From Planctomycetes bacterium RIFCSPHIGHO2_12_FULL_52_36 (lineage in GTDB: Bacteria; Planctomycetota; Brocadiia; Brocadiales; Bathyanammoxibiaceae): DNA of 19,685 nucleotides. How positions within the stretch are numbered: the stretch's first letter is position 1; each line of letters begins with the position of its first letter. Shown here in pieces: positions 6,813 through 13,821 of this stretch. Under the pieces are notes generated by a model, which saw only the letters and a list, made by a program, of their open reading frames with translations, ran no database searches and was not told the DNA's origin. The translations under genes were made by a program, and so were the position numbers. The stretch lies in contig MHYW01000099.1 in assembly GCA_001828545.1 (NCBI GenBank), positions 11,241 to 30,925 on the forward strand. Direction: 5' to 3'.

Positions 6813-6885
6813 CCTAAGGCTGACAAACCGGTTGCTGTGGCTTCTTTGGGCCAGTCCCTCCGCCACTCTTGATAAGATTTTCTGG

Positions 6886-6913
6886 ATTATAACCAATCCA
6901 TGTTGTTTGTCAA
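6886..6913 (-). promoter_or_regulatory. Consensus sigma-70 promoter for the SAM riboswitch operon
   Basis: On the minus strand TTGACA (6908-6913) and TATAAT (6886-6891) are perfect consensus boxes, 16 bases apart. Transcription should begin near 6879, right at the start of the aptamer. Confidence 0.85.
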
Positions 6914-6971
6914 TCTTAATTTTACGTGGGGCTATGAGGGACATAGAGATGAGTGGCCTTCCAAAGGCGGA

Positions 6972-7031
6972 ATTTTAAAATAAAAATTGAAAATTTTAAA
7001 ATTTGCAATTTTCAATTTACAATTTACAATA
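6972..7031. repeat. AT-rich heptamer tract before lpxD
   Basis: After an AAATTG...CAATTT inverted part, the sequence steps in 7-base words: CAATTTT, CAATTTA, CAATTTA, CAATAAA. It occupies the gap between the riboswitch promoter and lpxD. No separate lpxD promoter stands out. Confidence 0.65.
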
Positions 7032-7038
7032 AAAGCCA

Positions 7039-8094
7039 ATGGACTACACCCTCAGAGAGATATGCACTATAACAGGTGGGACCCTGGTGGGGGACGGCAA
7101 CACCAGGATAACCGGGGTGGCAAGTCTTGAGGGGGCAGGTCCCGGGGATATTACCTTTGTGAAGGGGGAGGAGTTTGTAGAAAAGGCCCTCAAGACCAGG
7201 GCCTCTGCCATGGTGGTCCACAGGGAGATAAAGGAATTTAAATCCGCCCCTTCGCTACGCTCAAGGGCAGGCTTAGGCGGACAGATAGTCGTAAAGGACC
7301 CCTTCCTTGCATTCGTAAAAATACTGGAGGTCTTCTCACAGGAGAGGGGCAAACGTCACAGGGGCATTCACCCCCCGACCCTGGTGGCAAAGACTGCTAC
7401 TATCGGCAGGGAGGTCTCCATCGGCGCCTACTCTGTTATTGAAGAGGGGGCCGTGATTGGTGATAGGGCCACCATATATCCCATGGTCTATATAGGACAC
7501 AATACGAAGATAGGAGAAGATACGCTAATTTATCCCATGGTCTCCATCAGGGAAGAGGTCTCTATAGGTAAACGGGTGATAATCCATTCCGGTACTGCCA
7601 TCGGCGGGGACGGCTTCGGCTATTTACAGGTAGAGGGACGCCACGTAAAGATACCTCAGGTAGGCACCATTGAGATTGGGGACGACGTGGAGATAGGCTG
7701 TAACGTTACCATAGCCAGGGCAACCCTGGATAAGACGGTAATAGCCAGGGGGGTAAAGATAGATAACCACTCGCACATTGCTCACAACGTCGTAATCGGT
7801 GAAGATACCATGCTCATCGCCTACGCCAAGATTGCCGGGGGTGCGGTGATTGGCAAGAACGTAATGATTGCCGAGGATGTGGGCATCACAGACCATGCCA
7901 CTATTGGAGACGGCTGTGTGATTGGGGGAGGGTCAAACGTATACAAGAGCCTACCTCCTGGCTCGGTGGTCTGGGGGTCTCCAGCAAAGCCCATAATGGA
8001 AGAAAAGAGGCTTCAAGTCTTGTTCCGTAAATTACCAAATATGTGGGAGACATTAAAAAGGTTTAGTAACCTCCTAAAGCAAAAAGCAGAGTAA
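7039..8094 (+). CDS. lpxD: UDP-3-O-acylglucosamine N-acyltransferase (lipid A synthesis)
   Basis: LpxD adds the N-linked acyl chain from acyl-ACP to UDP-3-O-acylglucosamine, the third step of lipid A synthesis, in the cytoplasm. Residues 1-108 form the uridine-binding domain; 109-320 are left-handed parallel beta-helix hexapeptide repeats (many IG/VIG steps). DNHSHIAHNVVIG contains the catalytic His (H249). GSPAKP and a C-terminal helix close the protein at 351 residues. Residues 69-81 (SAPSLRSRAGLGG) are encoded by a palindromic repeat and sit where relatives have a short link before 'VVKDP'. The last 32 codons differ in base usage from the body and have a homologue at 8657-8766, suggesting replacement of the 3' end. 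The ribosome site is weak. The enzyme implies a Gram-negative outer membrane. Confidence 0.93.
   Translation: MDYTLREICTITGGTLVGDGNTRITGVASLEGAGPGDITFVKGEEFVEKALKTRASAMVVHREIKEFKSAPSLRSRAGLGGQIVVKDPFLAFVKILEVFSQERGKRHRGIHPPTLVAKTATIGREVSIGAYSVIEEGAVIGDRATIYPMVYIGHNTKIGEDTLIYPMVSIREEVSIGKRVIIHSGTAIGGDGFGYLQVEGRHVKIPQVGTIEIGDDVEIGCNVTIARATLDKTVIARGVKIDNHSHIAHNVVIGEDTMLIAYAKIAGGAVIGKNVMIAEDVGITDHATIGDGCVIGGGSNVYKSLPPGSVVWGSPAKPIMEEKRLQVLFRKLPNMWETLKRFSNLLKQKAE
7243..7281. repeat. In-frame palindromic insertion in lpxD
   Basis: Outer arms TCCGCC (7243-7248) and GGCGGA (7276-7281) enclose CCCTTCG...AAGGG. It adds 13 codons (residues 69-81) without disrupting the frame. Confidence 0.75.
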
Positions 8095-8180
8095 TGATTG
8101 TTTAACACGATGGAGCCAGAGAGAAAATCTACGATAAGGTCAGGCAAATTCACCATGCAAAATTATACTGATGATAAATA

Positions 8181-8402
8181 ATGGAAATATACCTGAGCAG
8201 GCATGCAAGAAGGCAAATGAAGTGGAGAAAAATCTCCGAGGAAGAAGTTAAAGACACTGTTCTCCATCCAGAAAAAATAGAAGATTCAATAAAAGGCCGA
8301 AAGAATGCATTCAGACATGTCGGACAAAAATGGCTGAAGGTGACATTTGTAAAGGAAAATGATAAGATGAGCATAATTACTGTAATTGATAAGAATAAAT
8401 AG
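8181..8402 (+). CDS. DUF4258-family putative toxin (RelE/BrnT-like)
   Basis: This 73-residue basic protein begins with a strand and the SRHARRQMKWRKISEEEV motif typical of DUF4258, which is related to BrnT/RelE-like RNases. It also has VKFTF-like strands (LKVTFVKENDKMSIITVI). Paired with the DUF2283 gene 8 bases downstream, it is a probable toxin of a toxin-antitoxin pair. A 23-codon frame at 8110-8181 ends in TAATG overlapping this start and could be a leader, but I do not list it as a gene. The region is visibly AT-richer than lpxD, hinting at transfer. Toxicity is inferred from family and gene pairing. Confidence 0.75.
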   Translation: MEIYLSRHARRQMKWRKISEEEVKDTVLHPEKIEDSIKGRKNAFRHVGQKWLKVTFVKENDKMSIITVIDKNK

Positions 8403-8410
8403 GAGAAACA

Positions 8411-8656
8411 ATGAGAATTGAATATGACAGAGAAGTGGATGCACTTTATATAAGGATACAAGAGAAAGAGGTTTCACGAACCAAAGAAGTCGCAGAGGGC
8501 GTAAACCTTGATATAGATGAGGAAGGAAAGATTATAGGTCTTGAGATTGTAGGTGCTACTGAAAGATACAACCTGAAGGATATTTTAAACATCTCAACCG
8601 AAAACTTGATACTTGAAGAACTCCCCAAGCAAAAAACAGTAAGCAGTAAGGACTAA
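8411..8656 (+). CDS. DUF2283-family putative antitoxin
   Basis: This 81-residue protein has the hallmark DUF2283 start: I-E-Y-D-R-E-V-D-A-L-Y-I-R-I, followed by GVNLDIDEEGKIIGLEI. DUF2283 genes commonly follow DUF4258 genes and are presumed partners. The ribosome site is AGGAG five to six bases before the ATG. The stop (8654-8656) abuts the orphan lpxD 3' end. The antitoxin role is inferred from pairing; the acidic character fits it. Confidence 0.78.
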   Translation: MRIEYDREVDALYIRIQEKEVSRTKEVAEGVNLDIDEEGKIIGLEIVGATERYNLKDILNISTENLILEELPKQKTVSSKD

Positions 8657-8766
8657 GCAAACCTATTATGGAAGAAAAGCGCCTCCAGGCCCTATTAAAG
8701 AAGCTGCCAGAAATGCGGGAGACACTGAAGGAAATGGTCAGGATATTGAAAGAAAAGGGGACATAG
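8657..8766 (+). pseudogene. lpxD: Orphan copy of lpxD 3' end
   Basis: The frame reads KPIMEEKRLQALLKKLPEM, continues through ETLKEMVRILKEKGT and ends at TAG 8764-8766. The intact lpxD ends KPIMEEKRLQVLFRKLPNM... with the same length and phase. Nucleotides have diverged widely while the protein pattern is kept, so this is a homologous end, not a recent copy. It is GC-richer and closer to typical LpxD C-termini than the end now joined to lpxD, so this remnant may be the original end. It is followed by the palindrome at 8779. Confidence 0.88.
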
Positions 8767-8778
8767 ATAATAAATAAT

Positions 8779-8806
8779 GTAGGGGCGTATTGCAATACGC
8801 CCCTAC
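8779..8806. repeat. Perfect 28-base palindrome between convergent genes
   Basis: GTAGGGGCGTATTG is followed by its exact complement CAATACGCCCCTAC. It lies between the lpxD remnant (+) and the FBP aldolase/phosphatase (-) and could act as a bidirectional terminator. Confidence 0.85.
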
Positions 8807-8814
8807 CAATCTTA

Positions 8815-9948
8815 TTACTTCCCCACCCCCACCGGCTCCAGGGCCTTCCGCACGTTGAATCGCTTGTCTAGTTTGTTCATCTTCTCCACTATGCCACCAT
8901 ACTCTAGCTCATCGTAGGGGAGCATAGCGGGGCCGCTGAAGCCCTGTCTCCTTATCTCGGTGGCCTTCTGGGCCACGTTGTTCCTGACCCAGTCCCAGTA
9001 GGGGTGGTCAAAGGCGTCGGCAGGCTCGGTGAGCTTCCCGTTATGCACGCAGAAGGCCGCACAGGTCACCACCACGGGGCCATCAAAATAGGAGATGGTC
9101 GTGTTCTGTTTGCATGGCATCATGGGGCCGTTGTGACTGCCCCTCATGGTGCCGGCACAGTAGTGGCCGATACTGAACGGGGAGAGGACTTCTCCCGTGG
9201 CGGGGAAGTTGGATTGACACCTGACCAGCATCACAGGGTCGTCTTTCCCTACGTATTTCCCGGCAATGTTGTGTAGCCTGGTGGTGCTGACTGAGGCCGC
9301 TATGTCTCCTGTGGTCCTGGACCAGATAGACTCTACCACAAACCGGGAATTATCCCGTAAGAGGGCGGCTATGTCGTACATCTCCTCCGGGGCGTTGAGT
9401 TCTATGACCCTATCCCCTTTCGTGTAGTTTACGTCCATAATGACAAACTTGAAGCCCTTAGCCAGGGAAGGGGCAAGCATAAGGCCGGCACAGTGCATGG
9501 GGTCAACGAAGGATAAAAAGAGGGGGAGATTATAGGCCCCCGGCTCAGTCTTATCGGCGGCAAAGAAGAGGAAGGACTCGTTGGGTCTCTCCTCAATCTC
9601 CATCTCTGCCGTGGAGGGCCCCAGGCCTTTTACGTTACCAGAGAAGGCGTCTTTAAGAAGGTCCTGCCCGGCGCCATAAAGTCCTTGTTCCTTGGCCACC
9701 TGTGTACCTGCCTGGAAGGCGTCCCAGGCCATGCGATGCACGTCTTCATTTAATGTGCCCCTGGTATGGGTAGTAAGTATGGCAATATCATCTCCCGTAG
9801 AACTAATGAATGAATCAATTAGTAGACCCTTCTTTTTACCGTTCGTCTCTACAAAATCCCGTACCGTCTGGAGTACCTTTGCGCTGGGTTTTATATGACC
9901 ACCAATAGAGCCGATGTCAGCCTTTATCACACTTAAGGTTGTTTTCAT
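8815..9948 (-). CDS. fbp: Bifunctional fructose-1,6-bisphosphate aldolase/phosphatase
   Basis: The 377-residue class V FBPase makes fructose 6-phosphate irreversibly from triose phosphates in one active site, for gluconeogenesis. Metal-binding residues match the archaeal enzyme: D11 and H18 (ADIGSIGGH) and D53-D54 (TGDD). The Schiff-base region Y232-V-G-K235 has the same Tyr/Lys spacing as in characterised archaeal enzymes (Y229/K232). The family is typical of archaea and deep-branching, often autotrophic or thermophilic bacteria, so it is a lifestyle clue. The start has a GAGAGGA ribosome site and a promoter at 9995-10023. It is monocistronic and convergent with the lpxD region. Confidence 0.93.
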   Translation of the reverse strand: MKTTLSVIKADIGSIGGHIKPSAKVLQTVRDFVETNGKKKGLLIDSFISSTGDDIAILTTHTRGTLNEDVHRMAWDAFQAGTQVAKEQGLYGAGQDLLKDAFSGNVKGLGPSTAEMEIEERPNESFLFFAADKTEPGAYNLPLFLSFVDPMHCAGLMLAPSLAKGFKFVIMDVNYTKGDRVIELNAPEEMYDIAALLRDNSRFVVESIWSRTTGDIAASVSTTRLHNIAGKYVGKDDPVMLVRCQSNFPATGEVLSPFSIGHYCAGTMRGSHNGPMMPCKQNTTISYFDGPVVVTCAAFCVHNGKLTEPADAFDHPYWDWVRNNVAQKATEIRRQGFSGPAMLPYDELEYGGIVEKMNKLDKRFNVRKALEPVGVGK

Positions 9949-9994
9949 AACTCATCCTCTCCCTAGCCTTGGGTTATACGACAAAAGATTTAGT

Positions 9995-10023
9995 ATTTTA
10001 TCCACTAGCTATGCTACCGTAAA
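9995..10023 (-). promoter_or_regulatory. Candidate promoter for the FBP aldolase/phosphatase gene
   Basis: On the minus strand TTTACG (10018-10023) and TAAAAT (9995-10000) are 17 bases apart, about 47 bases before the ATG. Confidence 0.45.
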
Positions 10024-10127
10024 TTTATATATCAAAATCATTAAAAATCAAGCACCAAAATTTTATGCCAAGAAGAAATTGACAAAGCGATTTTATCGGT
10101 TAATCTAATCGCTGGGGTGGCGCCCTA

Positions 10128-10160
10128 ATTAGGGGTCAGGGATTAGGGGTTAGGGGTCAG
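10128..10160. repeat. Heptamer quasi-tandem tract (AGGGGTC type)
   Basis: Seven-base words follow one another: AGGGGTC, AGGGATT, AGGGGTT, AGGGGTC, then AGGTGTA into the next repeat. It lies in the 9949-10267 gap, which otherwise holds only the promoter and the palindrome at 10163. Confidence 0.75.
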
Positions 10161-10162
10161 GT

Positions 10163-10255
10163 GTAGCCGCAGGTCGTGCCTGAGGCAGATTCGTCCGCCT
10201 GAGGCGGAGCGAACTTTAGCCTGCGAAATGAACGCAACCTAAAGGTTGCGGCTAC
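10163..10255. repeat. 93-base nested palindromic element
   Basis: Outer arms GTAGCCGCA (10163-10171) and TGCGGCTAC (10247-10255) enclose TCCGCCT/AGGCGGA and CGCAACCT/AGGTTGCG hairpins. Its left part (GTAGCCGCAGGTC to GCCTGCG) recurs at 13482-13535, where the central TCCGCCTGAGGCGGA core is replaced by a shorter CGCCT/AGGCG hairpin. It ends 12 bases before the MBL gene. Confidence 0.8.
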
Positions 10256-10267
10256 TGATATACCCTT

Positions 10268-11092
10268 ATGGTCAAAAAACAGACCGGCGAGACCAACCCT
10301 TCGGCAGGCTCAGGGCAGAGCTTTATAAAATTCCTGGGTACGGCAGGGGCCCGTTTTGTGGTGTCCACCCAGCTAAGGGCCTCCGGAGGGATATGGTTCT
10401 CACTGGATGGGGTGAATATCCTTGGTGACCCAGGTCCGGGGTGCCTGGTCCGCTGTACGGCCAGCAGACCAAAGATGAATCCTGCAAGACTTGATGCTAT
10501 AATATTAACCCACAGGCACCTGGACCACTGTGGCGACGTCAACATCATGATAGAGGCAATGACTGAGGGCGGTACAAAGAAGAGGGGTGCACTCTTTGCC
10601 CCACAACAGGCCCTGGAGGAGGACCCCGTGGTCTTTCAGTACATCAGGAAATTCTTGTCCCGACTGGAGGTGCTTAAAGAAGGAGGTACTTATCAGTTGG
10701 ATAGTGTATCCTTTTCCACCCCCGTCAGACATCAGCACCCTGCGGAGACCTACGGGGTAAACTTCAAGACCTCACTGGGGACTATCTCCTGGATGGTGGA
10801 CACCGCCTTCTTCCCTGAGTTGCTAAAACACTACAGGGGAGACGTGCTGATACTCCATTCCGTCAGATACAAAGACGAAAATGATAAAGAAAAAGGGATT
10901 TATCATCTAAACCTGGAGGATATAAAAAATATAGTCAACGAACTTCGGCCCCGGGTCACACTCCTTACCCATTTTGGCATGACAATGCTACGGGCCAGGC
11001 CCCATGAGCTGGCAGAAAGGCTTTCAGAGGAGACGGGGTGCAGGGTGATAGCCGCCAGCGATGGGATGAGGTTTGAATTAGCAGGGGTTTGA
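10268..11092 (+). CDS. MBL-fold metallohydrolase
   Basis: This 274-residue metallo-beta-lactamase-fold hydrolase has the two-metal site T-H82-R-H84-L-D86-H87, further ligands in RHQH (155/157), D178 in MVDTAFF and H235 in LTHFGM. The overall pattern (FLGTAGARF..., HxHxDH) resembles PhnP/RNase Z-like phosphodiesterases, but the substrate cannot be read. Residues 10-17 (NPSAGSGQ) come from a short palindromic repeat, so the natural start may have been nearer FIKFLGTAGAR. No clear ribosome site precedes ATG 10268, which lies right after a large palindrome. The TPR gene begins 15 bases after its stop, suggesting an operon. Confidence 0.88.
   Translation: MVKKQTGETNPSAGSGQSFIKFLGTAGARFVVSTQLRASGGIWFSLDGVNILGDPGPGCLVRCTASRPKMNPARLDAIILTHRHLDHCGDVNIMIEAMTEGGTKKRGALFAPQQALEEDPVVFQYIRKFLSRLEVLKEGGTYQLDSVSFSTPVRHQHPAETYGVNFKTSLGTISWMVDTAFFPELLKHYRGDVLILHSVRYKDENDKEKGIYHLNLEDIKNIVNELRPRVTLLTHFGMTMLRARPHELAERLSEETGCRVIAASDGMRFELAGV
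10297..10315. repeat. Palindromic repeat at the N-terminus of the MBL protein
   Basis: CCCTTCGGCAGGCTCAGGG encodes PSAGSGQ-type residues (11-17), a peptide of the same repeat group as PSLRS in LpxD and PALERSEG in the YkgJ-like protein. Confidence 0.7.
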
Positions 11093-11107
11093 AAATCCAC
11101 CAATAAG

Positions 11108-13465
11108 ATGACTACCCTTTATACATTTCTTGCCGCAGTTACCCTGCCAGAAGAGGGCCTTGAAGGGGAGGTATCCCGCTCACTCCCGCATATTTCCATC
11201 CCCCACAGCCTGAAACTCCTGTACGGCCTGGTAAAGGCACACCCGCAGTACGTGGTGGCCTTCCTGCTGATTGCGGCCATAGGCATCATCATAGGGATAG
11301 CCGTAGGAGTAGCCAAGGGGCGAGTGAAGAGATTAAGGCGCCTGGCCCTCTTTAAACCTGTGTCCAGACTGGCCCCCACTGACCTGGGCATTGAAAATTA
11401 TCTGGGCCAGGGGTGTTACATAAGGAGGGAAAGCGACGATACTATTACAAGTCTCTTAGGAGAAGGGGCGTCGGCTATCCTCGTCGTAGGAAAGACAGGC
11501 TCAGGAAAGACGCGTACGGTCTTTGAGGCCCTGAAAGGTGGAAGGGCTTCGGCCACGAGCTCAGCCGAATCGGCTACCCCTACCGCCCATATAGAGGCAC
11601 ATGGCAGAGTCTTGCCCGATAAAGGAAAAGAAGACTACTACATACTAGCCCCCAGGCCCAGACTGACTTCCTTGAGAGAACTCTCGGTGCCTGGGTTGTC
11701 CAGGAAGAGGATTGTCTTGTTCCTGGATGACCTCCCCAGGTATATCAAGAAACTAGACGTAGTAGGGTTATTCAGACAAATGGAAGGGAGGGCAAAGGGG
11801 ATAGTGCTCCTTGCCACATGCTCGCCCGATAAGTTTCCACTCCTGGAAAAAGAAGCACCTGAGTTACTGCGCCTCTTCAGGCCCAAGAACCGTATCTCCC
11901 TGAGGGACCTTGCCCCTGCCGAACAAAAATCCCTCGCCAGCGCCCTGGGCCGTAACGAAACAACCTCCCTAGTCAACGCAACGCCCGCCTCTCTCACCCT
12001 GAATCTGGCCGAAATGAAGGAGCGATACAAAGACTCCGGGGATGCCATGCTGGTTATCCACTCCCTGCTCCTCCTGCACGGGGCTTTTATATCTACCTGC
12101 CGTGAGTCCCTGGTAAAGGAAGTCTGTGGACGGGTCTTTAACAAGACGTTCTCGCGCTCCCAGTGGAGAGGCGCCTTGAAGGGACTAATTGCCAGGGGTC
12201 TTATAGCAAGAGGCAGTACACCCAACAAAGAGGGCACACTGGAGATTTACGAGGGGTACCTGGAAGAAGGATTCGTAGACGACTATACCCCCAGGGAAGA
12301 GGACATGGACGCCTTGCAGGAAGTCCTGCTCAAATCAAGGGACTGGGAGGGGCTATATTCCATAGGGGTCTACCGTAGTACCAGGGGGCAGTGGGAAAAG
12401 GCCCTCCAGGTACTGGAAAGGGCCGTTGAGGTAAACCCCCATTCCGGTGAGATACGCTATCTCCTCGGTGAGGCCCATCAGCGGGCAGGCATGATAGAAA
12501 GGGCCCTGGAGGACTATAAAGAGGTCGTAAGACTGGACAAACGTAATCCGAAGGCCCTCTATGCCCTTGGGACTATCTACAATGAGATGTATATGATAAA
12601 GGAGGCCGTAGAGGTACTGAGGCGGGTCGTACTACTGGACCCTAATCACTCCGGCGCCTGTTTTCAGTTAGCCATGGCCTTTGAGAAGGCGGGTATGATA
12701 GAGGAATGCCTGGCAATGCTCCGGGAGGCCACAAGTATTGACCCTAATTACACCGAGGCCCATCGCTATCTGGCGGGCCTGTATCAGAAGAGGGGACAGT
12801 ACGGAGAGGCCCTGCAGGAATACAGGGAGTTAGCCAGGATAAACCCTGATGACGAGGAGGCACACCTCGTGCTGGCTTCGGCCTATAATAAAATCGGCAG
12901 GGTAAATGAGGCCACTACAGAGTTAAAGGAACTCATCAGGATAAACCCCGCCAACCTCAAGGCCCATTACACCCTGGCCCTAAGCTACTATAAGAAAGGC
13001 ATGCTGGAGGAGGCCATTAAGGAGTTCAAAGACGTGCTCATCCTTAGCCCTGAGGACCACAGTGCCCGCTCTAACCTGGCCCTGGCCTACTCCAAGAAGA
13101 ACCTGTTAGACGAGGCCATAGAAGAATACAAGGAAATCCTACGTCTGAGACCCCAGGAGATAGGGGCCTGCTACAACCTGGCCCAGACCTATGAAAAGAA
13201 GGGGTACGGGGAGGAGGCCGTGGCAAGGTATAAAGAGGTGATTGGGCTTAACCCGGAACATGCCGAGGCCCACTATAGGCTGGCCTTAATCAATCTGAAG
13301 GGTGAGTTGCTGGAAGAGGCCATGCATGGGTTCAGAGAGGTGATAAGGCTGAGGCCCACCCACGCCATGGCACACGGACAGCTCGCCATGATTTACCAGA
13401 AGATTGGCCTCATGGCAGAGGCAAGACGGGAGTATAGACTGTATACACAACTTAAGACCCGCTAG
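11108..13465 (+). CDS. Membrane-anchored P-loop NTPase with TPR repeats
   Basis: This 785-residue protein has one transmembrane segment (about 48-69, hydrophobic and Ile/Gly-rich) followed by basic residues, so the rest should be cytoplasmic. A P-loop domain follows: Walker A GKTGSGKT (128-135), Walker B RIVLFLDD (201-208) and a possible sensor ATCSPD at 236-241. From about 414 to the end there are roughly eleven 34-residue TPR units (for example AEAHYRLALINLKGELLEEA). The arrangement resembles STAND-type signalling ATPases with TPR sensor arms; the role is unknown. Residues 147-154 come from a palindromic repeat between Walker A and B. Its last 112 coding-end bases recur with two differences at 14343-14454. 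Confidence 0.85.
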   Translation: MTTLYTFLAAVTLPEEGLEGEVSRSLPHISIPHSLKLLYGLVKAHPQYVVAFLLIAAIGIIIGIAVGVAKGRVKRLRRLALFKPVSRLAPTDLGIENYLGQGCYIRRESDDTITSLLGEGASAILVVGKTGSGKTRTVFEALKGGRASATSSAESATPTAHIEAHGRVLPDKGKEDYYILAPRPRLTSLRELSVPGLSRKRIVLFLDDLPRYIKKLDVVGLFRQMEGRAKGIVLLATCSPDKFPLLEKEAPELLRLFRPKNRISLRDLAPAEQKSLASALGRNETTSLVNATPASLTLNLAEMKERYKDSGDAMLVIHSLLLLHGAFISTCRESLVKEVCGRVFNKTFSRSQWRGALKGLIARGLIARGSTPNKEGTLEIYEGYLEEGFVDDYTPREEDMDALQEVLLKSRDWEGLYSIGVYRSTRGQWEKALQVLERAVEVNPHSGEIRYLLGEAHQRAGMIERALEDYKEVVRLDKRNPKALYALGTIYNEMYMIKEAVEVLRRVVLLDPNHSGACFQLAMAFEKAGMIEECLAMLREATSIDPNYTEAHRYLAGLYQKRGQYGEALQEYRELARINPDDEEAHLVLASAYNKIGRVNEATTELKELIRINPANLKAHYTLALSYYKKGMLEEAIKEFKDVLILSPEDHSARSNLALAYSKKNLLDEAIEEYKEILRLRPQEIGACYNLAQTYEKKGYGEEAVARYKEVIGLNPEHAEAHYRLALINLKGELLEEAMHGFREVIRLRPTHAMAHGQLAMIYQKIGLMAEARREYRLYTQLKTR
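11548..11569. repeat. In-frame palindromic repeat in the TPR/P-loop gene
   Basis: TTCGGC (11548-11553) and GCCGAA (11564-11569) are the arms. The surrounding peptide (SATSSAESATPT) is low-complexity and lies between the Walker motifs, consistent with an inserted surface loop. Confidence 0.55.
13314..13425 (+). repeat. Direct repeat copy 1 (inside TPR gene 3' end)
   Basis: These 112 bases match 14343-14454 with only two differences (T/C in ATGCAtGGG, G/A in GCTgAGG). The copies lie 1029 bases apart and flank the small-protein/nucleotidyltransferase pair. Confidence 0.97.
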
Positions 13466-13481
13466 AACAAAGACAGTCACT

Positions 13482-13535
13482 GTAGCCGCAGGTCATGCCC
13501 GAGGCAGATTCGCCTCAGGCGAACTTTAGCCTGCG
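13482..13535. repeat. Palindromic element at the left edge of the nucleotidyltransferase module
   Basis: It runs from GTAGCCGCAGGTC to AACTTTAGCCTGCG with an inner TTCGCCT/AGGCGAA hairpin. It is a shorter version of 10163-10224 and sits between the TPR stop (13465) and the start of the small gene (13552). Confidence 0.8.
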
Positions 13536-13551
13536 TAAACAGGGGGACGAG

Positions 13552-13821
13552 ATGAAGAGTATAGGCGAACTTTCCCAAAGGCTTTCTGTTTGTCAGGCTA
13601 GTTGTCCTCAAACCGAACCGGTCTACATTGAAATCTTGCGGAAAATGGGGGGAGAAAAAAGGCTGCGGGTTGCCCTGGAACTCTACGAAATAGCACTTAA
13701 TTTGGCAAGACAAAATATATTAGAAAAGTACCCTGATATTACAGAGGAAGAACTCAAAAGGAAAATCTTTGAAAGATTTGGTTATGATACAGGAAGACTT
13801 GCTGGTAAAAGTAATAGATAG
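13552..13821 (+). CDS. Small protein partner of a nucleotidyltransferase (putative TA component)
   Basis: This 89-residue protein is mostly helical, with EKRLRVALELYEIALNLAR followed by PDITEEELKRKIFERFGY. That pattern is seen in small genes that precede AbiEii-like nucleotidyltransferases in many genomes. I chose ATG 13552 (GGGGGACGAG upstream) because an earlier in-frame TTG at 13495 lies within a palindromic repeat. It overlaps the nucleotidyltransferase start by about 38 bases, so translation is probably coupled. The function is unknown; an antitoxin or toxin role is inferred only from the pairing. Confidence 0.7.
   Translation: MKSIGELSQRLSVCQASCPQTEPVYIEILRKMGGEKRLRVALELYEIALNLARQNILEKYPDITEEELKRKIFERFGYDTGRLAGKSNR

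Larger units (their letters stand above)
6701..6880 (-). promoter_or_regulatory. SAM-I (S-box) riboswitch aptamer
   Basis: The minus strand shows the conserved S-box blocks in order: CTTATCAAGAG, GGCGGAGGGACTGGCCC, GAAGCC, CAGCAACC, GGTGCTAACTCC and GGGAGATAAGAT. The first and last blocks pair as P1 (CTTATC/GATAAG). High SAM should favour the terminator at 6659-6693 and shut off thrC and the sulfur carrier gene. P3 and P4 are unusually long: P3 holds CCCTGAACC/GGTTCAGGG (6789-6812), and P4 holds a CCCTTCG...CAGGG repeat (6726-6744). Both are variable arms where insertions are tolerated. Confidence 0.93.

Noticed and set aside
8110..8181. 23-codon frame ending TAATG at the DUF4258 start
   Set aside because: Too short and without a ribosome site or known motif; it might be a leader peptide but cannot be supported.
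13495..13551. In-frame upstream TTG start for the small partner protein
   Set aside because: It lies inside the palindromic element 13482-13535; ATG 13552 has its own purine-rich ribosome site.
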